Shown: piece by piece, positions 28,035 to 36,177 of the stretch | Position numbering within the stretch: the stretch's first letter is position 1 | Layout of the letters: each line of letters begins with the position of its first letter | Source of the DNA: CAWIHS01 sp963836005 | Lineage (GTDB): Bacteria > Pseudomonadota > Gammaproteobacteria > GRL18 | Direction of reading: 5' to 3' | Assembly: GCA_963836005.1 (NCBI GenBank) | Contig: CAWIHS010000006.1 | Coordinates: forward strand, 558,001-622,000 | DNA length: 64,000 nucleotides | Program-made: the position numbers and the translations under genes | The notes under the pieces: model-generated | Told to the model about the DNA's origin: nothing | The model's input: the letters and a program-made list of their open reading frames with translations, nothing else | Databases searched by the model: none

Positions 28035-29567
28035 TCAGTAACCGTTCAAACAGGGGATACGCCATTCTCTTCCATCCCGGGCGAGTAAATCATCGGCTTC
28101 CTGGGGCCCCCAGCTATAGGCCGCGTAATTAGGAAATGTCCGCACCGGCAGAGCCCCCCAGATATCAAGGATGTTCTGTACCAGCTTCCAGCCGGCTTCA
28201 ATGTTGTCTGCGCGTTTAAACAGGGTTTGATCACCGATCAGGCAATCATAAATCAGCGTTTCATAGCCCGTGTTGAGTGAATGTCCAAAATAATCTTCAT
28301 AATTAAAGTCCATTTTTACCGTTGAAAGCTTGGGTAAAGTCCCCGGAACCTTGGCATTGATTTCCAGATCGATACCTTCATTGGGCTGAATACGCAATAC
28401 ATGACGGTTTGGCGCGATATCACGATCTTTTTTCAGAGATTGACGGAACATCATATTGGGGGCATGACGGTATTGCACCAGTATCTCAGTGTATCGCCCA
28501 GGCATGCGCTTGCCGGTGCGCAGATAAAATGGCACTCCGGCCCAGCGCCAGGTGTCTATCATCAGTTTCATGGCCACAAAGGTTTCAGTTTTTGAATCTG
28601 CTGCAACGCGTGGCTCATCCCGGTAGGCCGGTAATGTTGTGCCGTCGGGCAGCTGACCTTCGCCATATTGTCCACGTACGCAATCTGTCAGGACCTGCTC
28701 AGGTGTGAATGGCTGAATGGCGCGTAATACCTTGGTTTGTTCATCACGAATAGCATCAGCATCAAAGGAATTAGGCGGTTCCATGGCAATCACAGCCAAT
28801 AAGGCGAGGATATGATTGGGTACCATGTCACGCATGGCGCCAGATTGTTCATAATAGTTAGCGCGCCCTTCTACCCCTAGAGATTCGGCCACGGTGATCT
28901 GTACATGATCGACATAACGGTGATTCCAGATGGGTTCAATAGTGCCGTTACCAAACCGAAACGTCATAATATTCTGCACCGTTTCTTTTCCCAGATAATG
29001 ATCAATGCGGTAAATCTGGTGCTCAGCAAAATTATTGTGCAGGATCTTATTCAGCGATCTTGCGGTTTCCAGATCATGTCCAAACGGTTTTTCAATAATA
29101 ATTCGACGCCAGGCATTTTCGGTTTCACCGGACAGACCGGCAGCACCGAGTTGATCAGCAATTTCTCCAAAAAAACGCGGTGGTGTTGCGAGATAAAAGA
29201 GATAGTTACCAGGTGTTCCCAGTTCCTGGTTGAGTTTGGACAGATATTCGCGTAGACGGATATAACTGTCCGCATCACTAAAGTCTCCCCTGATAAAATA
29301 TGCCCGCTTGATTTTTGAATCCCATAATTCCTGAGAAAAGTCATGCTCGATAAATTTAGTAATATCTTTGCTCAACTGCTCACGATAACTGTCACTATTG
29401 AGGTCGCTTCGATCCATGCCGACCATAACTGATTGTTCTGAAAGTAAGTTTTGTTGTGTCAGATGATACAGTGCCGGAATTAATTTCCGTCTGGTTAAAT
29501 CACCTGCTGCACCAAAAATGACAATAATAGCAGGAGGTGTAATTTGCGAAACTGTCTTTGCGGACAT
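28035..29567 (-). CDS. zwf: Glucose-6-phosphate 1-dehydrogenase
   Basis: 510 residues, normal length. It oxidises glucose 6-phosphate with NADP in the oxidative pentose phosphate pathway. The dinucleotide motif GAAGDLTRRKL is near residue 19, the active-site RIDHYLGKETVQN near 184 and the EKPFGHD segment near 159. AAGGAA precedes the ATG on the coding strand. In an autotroph it is usually needed for using stored glycogen in the dark or when starved of energy. Confidence 0.97.
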   Translation of the reverse strand: MSAKTVSQITPPAIIVIFGAAGDLTRRKLIPALYHLTQQNLLSEQSVMVGMDRSDLNSDSYREQLSKDITKFIEHDFSQELWDSKIKRAYFIRGDFSDADSYIRLREYLSKLNQELGTPGNYLFYLATPPRFFGEIADQLGAAGLSGETENAWRRIIIEKPFGHDLETARSLNKILHNNFAEHQIYRIDHYLGKETVQNIMTFRFGNGTIEPIWNHRYVDHVQITVAESLGVEGRANYYEQSGAMRDMVPNHILALLAVIAMEPPNSFDADAIRDEQTKVLRAIQPFTPEQVLTDCVRGQYGEGQLPDGTTLPAYRDEPRVAADSKTETFVAMKLMIDTWRWAGVPFYLRTGKRMPGRYTEILVQYRHAPNMMFRQSLKKDRDIAPNRHVLRIQPNEGIDLEINAKVPGTLPKLSTVKMDFNYEDYFGHSLNTGYETLIYDCLIGDQTLFKRADNIEAGWKLVQNILDIWGALPVRTFPNYAAYSWGPQEADDLLARDGREWRIPCLNGY

Positions 29568-29911
29568 GAATATTCCTTATTAAATCTGTACAGGGACTAT
29601 CTGGCTTTGAATAAACAGACACTGTGTATGTTTCCATAAAACAGTATTCATTGAATTCTTTTTTGACAATTAATTTTTCTCAACTATTCTTTTTACAACC
29701 CTTTTTTTATATTTTTGTAATTACTCAGCATATCTGAAATATTGCACGGTCTTACTGGATGCACTGAGTAATTACTCATTGTTCACAATAATTTGTTACA
29801 GCACTTTTTTGCAACCTGTTTTACTCTAAACGGAGTCCTGCTGGTTGCAACTGAAACTTTCCTGCCAGTCAGCCAGTATTGTAACCACTCATCAGAGATA
29901 AGGAAACTATA
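29568..29911. other. zwf-metY divergent intergenic region with a nested hairpin
   Basis: The 344 bases hold no gene. TTGCAACC (29809-29816) pairs with GGTTGCAA (29843-29850), enclosing a second small stem ACTC / GAGT. It would lie in the metY leader, 61 bases before the start. T-rich tracts near 29660-29720 probably carry the promoters. I do not recognise a SAM riboswitch class in it. Confidence 0.4.
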
Positions 29912-31186
29912 ATGAAAATAGAAACAATTGCCGTTCATGGCGGTTATGAACCGGATCCGACCACCAAAGCCGTAGCAGTACCCATCTATCAGACCACCTC
30001 ATATGCATTTGATGACACCCAGCACGGCGCAGATCTGTTTGATCTTAAGGTTGAAGGCAATATCTATACCCGCATAATGAATCCCACGACTGCTGTGCTG
30101 GAAAAAAGAGTCACTGAAATGGAAGGTGGAATCGGCGGGCTGGCCCTGGCTTCAGGAATGTCTGCGATAACCTATGCGGTGTTTACTATCTGCAAATCCG
30201 GGGATAATATTATTAGTACTCAGACGCTGTATGGGGGAACGTACAATCTTTTTGCGCATACTTTACCGCAGTTGGGTATAGAAGTCAGATTTGCTGATCC
30301 GGCTGATATTGATTCTATGGCACAACTGGTGGATGATCATACCCGCGCGGTATTTTGTGAATCAATTGGTAATCCTCTGGGCAATGTCGTTGATATTGGT
30401 GCTCTGGCCGAGATGGCTCATGCCCATGGTTTGCCGCTGATTGTGGATAACACGGTACCTTCACCTTACCTTTGTCGCCCCATCGAACATGGGGCCGATA
30501 TCGTGGTGCACTCGCTGACCAAATATCTCGGCGGACATGGCACCAGCATTGGCGGTATAATTGTTGATTCAGGCAAATTTCCCTGGGCAGAACATAAACA
30601 AAGATTTCCTCAACTTAATGAACCGGATGTCTCCTACCACGGAGTCGTTTACACTGAAGCTCTGGGTCCTGCTGCTTATATCGGCCGTGCCCGGGTGGTT
30701 CCTTTGCGCAATATGGGCGCTGCGATTTCCCCATTTAACAGTTTTCTGGTATTGCAGGGTATCGAGACTCTGGCGCTGCGTATGCAGCGCCATTGTGATA
30801 ATGCGCTTGCGGTAGCTCGATACCTTAAGGGCCACGAGCAGATTGAATGGGTGAACTATGCCGGTCTGGATGACCACCCGGACAAACCGCTGGTAGATAA
30901 ATATATGCAGGGCAAGGCGGCAGGAATTCTCACCTTCGGTATCAAGGGCGGACTGCAAGCAGGAGCGAAATTCATAGACGCACTTAAACTCGCCGTCCGG
31001 CTGGTGAATATTGGCGATGCTAAAACCCTGGCCTGTCATCCTGCCACCACGACACACCGGCAATTGAATGCTGAAGAATTGAAAAAAGCCGGAGTGACCG
31101 AGGATATGGTTCGCCTGTCGATAGGCATTGAACATATAGATGACATTATTGAGGATCTGCAGCAGGCACTGGTGGCAGCACGATAG
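29912..31186 (+). CDS. metY: O-acetylhomoserine sulfhydrylase (PLP enzyme)
   Basis: 424 residues, the length of MetY rather than the ~390 of MetB/MetC. Cys/Met-metabolism PLP family: YTRIMNPTTAVLEKR near residue 50, ALASGMSAI, IVDNTVPSPYLCRP and the Schiff-base Lys in VHSLTKYLGGHG (about 205). Likely reaction: O-acetylhomoserine plus sulfide gives homocysteine, assimilating sulfide directly. That would suit a sulfide-rich habitat. RBS ATAAGGAAA is 6 bases before the ATG. Confidence 0.93.
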   Translation: MKIETIAVHGGYEPDPTTKAVAVPIYQTTSYAFDDTQHGADLFDLKVEGNIYTRIMNPTTAVLEKRVTEMEGGIGGLALASGMSAITYAVFTICKSGDNIISTQTLYGGTYNLFAHTLPQLGIEVRFADPADIDSMAQLVDDHTRAVFCESIGNPLGNVVDIGALAEMAHAHGLPLIVDNTVPSPYLCRPIEHGADIVVHSLTKYLGGHGTSIGGIIVDSGKFPWAEHKQRFPQLNEPDVSYHGVVYTEALGPAAYIGRARVVPLRNMGAAISPFNSFLVLQGIETLALRMQRHCDNALAVARYLKGHEQIEWVNYAGLDDHPDKPLVDKYMQGKAAGILTFGIKGGLQAGAKFIDALKLAVRLVNIGDAKTLACHPATTTHRQLNAEELKKAGVTEDMVRLSIGIEHIDDIIEDLQQALVAAR

Positions 31187-31273
31187 TTCTTAAAACGGAA
31201 ATAACTGAACGTCATCAGTTTTGAACCAGGCGAGCGTGTTATGATTCTCCTTTTCAAATAAAAAGTAAGGAAA

Positions 31274-31538
31274 ATGAAATAAACACGCTCAATACTGTTT
31301 TTTGTACACTTCTTAATCTGTTCCTGTTACGCATTTTCCGTGTCCGCCGCAGAATCAGGCTATTTAAAAAGGTACGATCTTAAATGGTAGCCAGTTAACG
31401 GACACTACGTTTATTGGCGCGGATCTGCAAGAGACCCGTTTTGAAAATGCCATGTTTAAAAATACAGACTTTTCCGCGGCTAAAAACCTGCCTGAAGCCA
31501 TCAGTACAAAAGTAAACACTGCCGGGAAAATAAAATAG
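31274..31538 (+). pseudogene. Broken pentapeptide-repeat protein gene
   Basis: An ATG with AAGG upstream reads Met-Lys-stop, then continues as a signal peptide (RSILFFVHFLICSC). Near 31381 one extra A shifts the frame; removing it gives DLNGSQLTDTTFIGADLQ, followed by ETRFENAMFKNTDF. These are classic A(D/N)Lxx pentapeptide repeats, ending at TAG 31536-31538. Two independent lesions (stop at codon 3 and a +1 shift) make a sequencing artefact less likely. Inverse arms GAGCGTGTT (31232) and AACACGCTC (31282) span the start. Confidence 0.65.
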
Positions 31539-31605
31539 CCTAAATCTATTTCAGAATGCGTTTAACTGAGCCACTGAAATTTATTTCGCTGTTTAACTTC
31601 AGTGC

Positions 31606-31634
31606 TTTAAGATGTCTGATGAGTACGCTATAAT
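31606..31634 (+). promoter_or_regulatory. Likely thrS promoter
   Basis: TTTAAG (31606-31611) and a consensus TATAAT (31629-31634) are spaced by 17 bases, 38 bases before the thrS ATG. It is the best sigma70-like site ahead of the translation operon. Confidence 0.55.
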
Positions 31635-31671
31635 AGCCGCCTTTTTAAATTAATGTTATCTGGTTTTAATA

Positions 31672-33582
31672 ATGCCTGTAGTGACTTTACCCGATGGTTC
31701 CGAGCGTCAGTTTGATTCAGCCGTATCCATATATGATGTGGCGGCTGATATTGGCCCTGGTCTGGCCAAAGCAGCCCTGGCTGGCAAAATTGACGGCAAA
31801 CTCTTTGATACATCCTATCGGATTGAAAAAGATACCCGTCTGGCTATCATTACCGATCGCGACGAAGAAGGTCTGGAAGTCATTCGTCATTCAACTGCCC
31901 ATCTGATGGCACAGGCTGTCAAAGAACTGTTTCCCTCTGCGCAGGTAACTATAGGTCCGGTGATTGAAGACGGGTTTTATTACGATTTTGCCTATCAGGA
32001 AAGCTTCACGCCAGATGATCTGGCTGCTATTGAAAAGAAAATGGCGGAGCTGGCCAGGGCCAACTATACGGTGAGCCGTTCGGTCAGAAGCCGTGATGAA
32101 GCGGTACAGTTTTTCCATGACATGGGCGAAAAATACAAGGCCGAGATCATTGCAAGCATTCCCTCCAATGAACCCCTGTCTCTATACCAGCAAGGCGATT
32201 TTATCGATTTATGCCGTGGTCCGCATGTCCCTGAGACCGGTAAACTGAAATACTTCAAGTTGATGAAACTGGCAGGTGCCTATTGGCGCGGTGATTCCAG
32301 TAATGAAATGCTGCAGCGAATTTATGGCACCGCCTGGGGCAGTAAAAAGGATCTCAAAGACTACCTGCACCGACTCGCAGAAGCTGAAAAAAGGGATCAT
32401 CGTAAATTGGGTAAGCAGCTGGACCTGTTTCATATGCAGGAAGAAGCCCCGGGAATGGTTTTCTGGCATGAAAAGGGCTGGATCATCTATCAGCAGGTAG
32501 AACAATATATCCGCAAGGTACTGGTGGAAAACGACTATAAAGAAGTCAATACCCCGCAGCTGGTGGATCGTTCCTTATGGGAAAAATCAGGGCATTGGGA
32601 CAAATTTGGCGACATGATGTTTAGTACTCATTCAGAAAATCGTGATTATGCTGTTAAACCCATGAATTGCCCCTGTCACATTCAGATTTTCAATACCGGC
32701 CTGAAATCCTATCGTGATTTACCCCTGCGTATGGCTGAATTTGGTTCCTGTCATCGTAACGAACCCTCGGGTACATTACATGGCCTGATGCGGGTGAGAA
32801 ATTTTGTACAGGATGATGCTCATATTTTCTGTACCGAAGAGCAAATACAGACTGAGATATCGGCTTTTATTGATATGCTGTTCAAGGTCTACAGCGATTT
32901 TGGTTTTAATGACATTATCGTCAAGCTTTCAACTCGTCCCGAACAGCGCGTGGGTGCCGATGAGGTCTGGGACAAAGCCGAAGCTGCCCTGGAAGCCGCG
33001 CTGAATAATACCGATCTGGAATGGGAGATTCAGCCGGGCGAAGGTGCCTTTTATGGTCCCAAACTGGAGTTTTCCCTAAAAGACTGTATCGGCCGGGTCT
33101 GGCAGTGTGGTACCGCACAGGTAGACTTCTCCATGCCGGGACGGCTGGACGCGCACTATATTGACGAACAGGGAGACAGGCAGGTGCCGGTCATGATCCA
33201 TCGTGCAATTCTGGGATCACTGGAACGTTTTATCGGCATTTTGATTGAAGAACATGCAGGTAAAATGCCCCTGTGGTTAGCACCGGTTCAAGCCGTGGTG
33301 ATGGGTATTACGGATAAACAGGCTGAATATGTAGGAAAAATTGAAAAAAAACTCAAAAAAATGGCTTTTAGAGTTAATTCCGACTTGAGAAATGAAAAAA
33401 TCGGTTTTAAAATTCGTGAACATACTTTAGCCCGTGTCCCTTACATATTAGTAGCCGGGGATCGTGAGATAGAAAATGGCACTATCGCAGTTCGAACTCG
33501 TGACGGTGAGGACCTGGGTGCTATGACGATTGATCAACTGGCTGAAAAAATGTCCACAGAACTAGCGAACTATGGCATGTGA
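31672..33582 (+). CDS. thrS: Threonyl-tRNA synthetase
   Basis: 636 residues, full length. The TGS domain is at residues 1-60. The editing domain starts near 63 with HSTAHLMAQAV (zinc-binding HxxxH) and is followed by the second editing motif HCR-like DLCRGPHVP near 185. The class II catalytic core includes MNCPCHIQIF (zinc Cys near 335), motif 2 FGSCHRNEPSGTLHGLMRVR and motif 3 HRAILGSLERF. The anticodon-binding domain is at the C-terminus. First gene of the infC-rplT-pheST-ihfA series. Confidence 0.98.
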   Translation: MPVVTLPDGSERQFDSAVSIYDVAADIGPGLAKAALAGKIDGKLFDTSYRIEKDTRLAIITDRDEEGLEVIRHSTAHLMAQAVKELFPSAQVTIGPVIEDGFYYDFAYQESFTPDDLAAIEKKMAELARANYTVSRSVRSRDEAVQFFHDMGEKYKAEIIASIPSNEPLSLYQQGDFIDLCRGPHVPETGKLKYFKLMKLAGAYWRGDSSNEMLQRIYGTAWGSKKDLKDYLHRLAEAEKRDHRKLGKQLDLFHMQEEAPGMVFWHEKGWIIYQQVEQYIRKVLVENDYKEVNTPQLVDRSLWEKSGHWDKFGDMMFSTHSENRDYAVKPMNCPCHIQIFNTGLKSYRDLPLRMAEFGSCHRNEPSGTLHGLMRVRNFVQDDAHIFCTEEQIQTEISAFIDMLFKVYSDFGFNDIIVKLSTRPEQRVGADEVWDKAEAALEAALNNTDLEWEIQPGEGAFYGPKLEFSLKDCIGRVWQCGTAQVDFSMPGRLDAHYIDEQGDRQVPVMIHRAILGSLERFIGILIEEHAGKMPLWLAPVQAVVMGITDKQAEYVGKIEKKLKKMAFRVNSDLRNEKIGFKIREHTLARVPYILVAGDREIENGTIAVRTRDGEDLGAMTIDQLAEKMSTELANYGM

Positions 33583-33684
33583 AAGAACTGACTTTGGTCT
33601 ATAAAAGAATAGCATTTAGTCTGTTTTTCTTATAATATGGCCAGATTTAGCTATAATAATTGAAGCAATTTAGGAGAGATACCC

Positions 33685-34239
33685 ATCGCAGGTCCAAAAA
33701 GACAATTTAATAAGCCAAAACCTAAGGATACAACACGCATCAATGAAGAGATAACGGCCCAGGAAGTTCGTCTTACAGGTGCTGAAGATGAAACGCTAAA
33801 TGGTATTACGGGGCTTGCTGAAGCTCTTAAAATAGCACATGATGTCGATCTGGATCTGGTGGAAATAGCACCCACTGCCAATCCTCCCGTCTGTCGGGTC
33901 ATGGATTACGGAAAGTTTATATTTGAGCAGAAAAAGAAAAAAGCTCAGGAAAAAAAGAAGCAGAAACAAACCCAGGTCAAAGAAGTAAAACTCAGACCGG
34001 GGACAGAAGAAGGCGATTATCAGGTCAAACTACGCAACCTGACTCGTTTTCTTGAAAATGGTGATAAAACCAAGGTGACATTAAGATTTCGTGGTCGTGA
34101 AATGGCTCATCGCGAGCTGGGGCTGGAAATACTTAATCGTATCGCCAAAGACCTGGAGGAACTGGGCAGTATTGAACAGATGCCCATGCTTGAAGGCCGC
34201 CAGATGGTAATGGTGTTATCCCCAAAAAGCAAAAAGTAG
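33685..34239 (+). CDS. infC: Translation initiation factor IF-3, non-AUG (AUC) start
   Basis: 184 residues from ATC at 33685, chosen because AGGAG (33672-33676) is 8 bases upstream and because the residues GPKRQFNKPKP then RINEEITAQEVRL match IF-3 N-termini. Starting at the first ATG (33901) would delete the whole N-terminal domain. IF-3 binds the 30S subunit and rejects wrong initiation codons. It autoregulates through its own rare AUU/AUC start in other bacteria, and the same is likely here. A TATAAT at 33631-33636 suggests an internal promoter. Confidence 0.95.
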   Translation: MAGPKRQFNKPKPKDTTRINEEITAQEVRLTGAEDETLNGITGLAEALKIAHDVDLDLVEIAPTANPPVCRVMDYGKFIFEQKKKKAQEKKKQKQTQVKEVKLRPGTEEGDYQVKLRNLTRFLENGDKTKVTLRFRGREMAHRELGLEILNRIAKDLEELGSIEQMPMLEGRQMVMVLSPKSKK

Positions 34240-34252
34240 CAACCACTAAATG

Positions 34253-34273
34253 AAGACCCTCCTCGGGTTTTTT
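34253..34273 (+). terminator. Weak hairpin with T run after infC
   Basis: ACCC and GGGT pair across TCCTC and are followed by six T. It lies in the infC-rpmI spacer, where partial termination or L20 control is known in relatives. The stem is short. Confidence 0.4.
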
Positions 34274-34383
34274 GTTCTAGTCAAAGTGTTGCTGTTTTAC
34301 TTGAAAATATTCAGCTCTATTACAGATTCTGTATGACGGTTTGAATGAAATATACAATGTGTAGTTATTTTTAGAGGTGTATT

Positions 34384-34578
34384 ATGCCAAAAATGAAAAC
34401 CAAACGGGGAGCGTCAAAACGTTTCCGTGTTACTGCGTCTGGCCGTATTAAACGTGGTCATTCACATCGTAGTCATATCTTGACTAAAAAAACCACCAAG
34501 CGTAAACGTCAGTTTCGTCGCCCTGAAGCTATCGATCAGGCAGATACTGGTTTAATCAAACGTATGCTGCGTTTATAA
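34384..34578 (+). CDS. rpmI: 50S ribosomal protein L35
   Basis: 64 residues, highly basic, starting MPKMKTKRGASKRFRVTASG as in all L35 proteins and ending with LIKRMLRL. It binds the large ribosomal subunit. TTTTTAGAGGTG precedes the ATG. rplT follows after 21 bases, the standard pairing. Confidence 0.98.
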   Translation: MPKMKTKRGASKRFRVTASGRIKRGHSHRSHILTKKTTKRKRQFRRPEAIDQADTGLIKRMLRL

Positions 34579-34599
34579 TTTCTAGAGGTTAAAAAAGAT

Positions 34600-34956
34600 A
34601 TGGCAAGAGTAAAACGTGGTGTACAGGCACATGCCAGACACAAAAAAGTTATCAAGCAGGCGAAAGGTTATAGCGGTCGTCGGAAAAACGTCTACCGAGT
34701 CGCCAAACAGGCGGTCACCAAGGCTGGTCAATATGCCTATCGTGACCGTCGTCAGCGTAAGCGTCAGTTTCGTCAACTCTGGATTGCGCGTATTAACGCC
34801 GGTGCACGTGAGTGCGGTATGAGTTACAGCCGTCTAATCGATGGTATGAACAAAGCATCTATAGAGATTGATCGTAAGGTCTTATCTGATATGGCTATTA
34901 CTGATAAAGCCGCTTTCGCTGCTGTCGTGGAACAGGCAAAGGCTGCATTAGCTTAA
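34600..34956 (+). CDS. rplT: 50S ribosomal protein L20
   Basis: 118 residues, highly basic, starting MARVKRGVQAHARHKKVIKQ. It is needed for early assembly of the large subunit. In relatives it also represses rpmI-rplT translation by binding its own mRNA. TAGAGG is the ribosome binding site. Confidence 0.98.
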   Translation: MARVKRGVQAHARHKKVIKQAKGYSGRRKNVYRVAKQAVTKAGQYAYRDRRQRKRQFRQLWIARINAGARECGMSYSRLIDGMNKASIEIDRKVLSDMAITDKAAFAAVVEQAKAALA

Positions 34957-35005
34957 GCTGAATTCTTTTGCCGGGCTCATTACACGAGTTTTGCATAACG
35001 ATATC

Positions 35006-35038
35006 AAAAAGGGAAAGATGAAAATCTTTCCCTTTTTT
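35006..35038 (+). terminator. Strong intrinsic terminator after rplT / ahead of pheS
   Basis: AAAAAGGGAAAGAT and ATCTTTCCCTTTTT form a 13-14 bp stem around a GAAA tetraloop, followed by T residues. It could end the rplT transcript or attenuate pheST. No Phe-rich leader peptide was found before it. Confidence 0.9.
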
Positions 35039-35122
35039 AATGAGATTGTTAGAGATAAAATTACTGAGTAAATGGTAACAACATTTTTACCAACTTAAAG
35101 TTTCAAAAATAGAGGTTATACG

Positions 35123-36139
35123 GTGGAAAACCTGGACAAACTGGTTAATGAAGCACAAGCCGCTGTTACGGCTGCAGATGCAATTGATGCTCTGGAGCAG
35201 ATCCGGGTTCAGTATCTGGGGAAAAAAGGACATATCACGGCCCAGATGAAGCAATTGGGCTTGCTCACCCCTGAGCAGCGTCCAGCCGCAGGGCAGGTCA
35301 TCAATCAGGCTAAACAACTGGTTCAACAGGCGATACAAAAAAAGAAAACCGAGCTGCAAAATGCTGACATGGAAAATCAGCTGATTGAAGAAACCATTGA
35401 TGTGACATTACCGGGACGAGGTCAGCAATCGGGCGGACTGCATCCGGTTAGCCGCACACTGGAACGTATTGAAAAATTGTTTGCTGAAATGGGATTTGAA
35501 GTTAAAACGGGCCCCGAAATTGAAGATGATTATCATAACTTTGAAGCGCTCAATATTCCTGAATCTCATCCCGCTCGTGCGATGCATGATACTTTTTACT
35601 TTGATCCTCACACCGTACTGAGGACTCACACCTCACCGGTACAGATCAGAACCATGGAAGCTCAGCAGCCTCCCATGCGTATAATCGCCCCAGGCCGGGT
35701 TTATCGTTGTGATTCAGATGTTACTCATACCCCGATGTTTCATCAGGTCGAGGGTTTGATGGTAGATGAACAGGTCAGTTTCACTGATTTGAAAGGTATT
35801 CTGGATGAATTCCTGAAACATTTTTTTGAGAAAGATCTGCGCGTGCGTTTCAGACCTTCCTATTTTCCTTTTACTGAACCTTCCGCAGAAGCCGATATTG
35901 AATGCGTTATGTGCGGCGGTGAAGGTTGCCGGGTCTGTAGTCATACCGGCTGGCTGGAGGTGCTGGGATGCGGGATGGTTCATCCTGAAGTGTTCCGTCA
36001 TGTGGGCTTTGACAGTGAAAAATTTACCGGTTTTGCGTTTGGAATGGGTGTCGAACGACTGACCATGCTGCGCTATGGTGTGAATGATCTGCGTCTGTTT
36101 TTTGAAAATGATCTGCGTTTTTTGCGCCAGTTTAATTAA
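35123..36139 (+). CDS. pheS: Phenylalanyl-tRNA synthetase alpha subunit
   Basis: 338 residues from a GTG codon at 35123. The N-terminal coiled coil is followed by the class II core: HPARAMHDTFYF (motif 1 region), LRTHTSPVQIRTM, GRVYRCDSDVTHTPMFHQ (motif 2) and GFAFGMGVERLTMLRYG (motif 3). A CxxC-rich insert (CVMCGGEGCRVCSHTGW) is usual in bacterial PheS. It forms an alpha2-beta2 tetramer with PheT, encoded 38 bases downstream. Confidence 0.98.
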   Translation: MENLDKLVNEAQAAVTAADAIDALEQIRVQYLGKKGHITAQMKQLGLLTPEQRPAAGQVINQAKQLVQQAIQKKKTELQNADMENQLIEETIDVTLPGRGQQSGGLHPVSRTLERIEKLFAEMGFEVKTGPEIEDDYHNFEALNIPESHPARAMHDTFYFDPHTVLRTHTSPVQIRTMEAQQPPMRIIAPGRVYRCDSDVTHTPMFHQVEGLMVDEQVSFTDLKGILDEFLKHFFEKDLRVRFRPSYFPFTEPSAEADIECVMCGGEGCRVCSHTGWLEVLGCGMVHPEVFRHVGFDSEKFTGFAFGMGVERLTMLRYGVNDLRLFFENDLRFLRQFN

Positions 36140-36177
36140 TTTTCACCGCCGCAACTCTTGTAAGGAATAAAACCAAA

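Noticed and set aside
29800..29911. SAM riboswitch before metY
   Set aside because: None of the conserved cores of known SAM classes could be found; only a generic nested hairpin is present.
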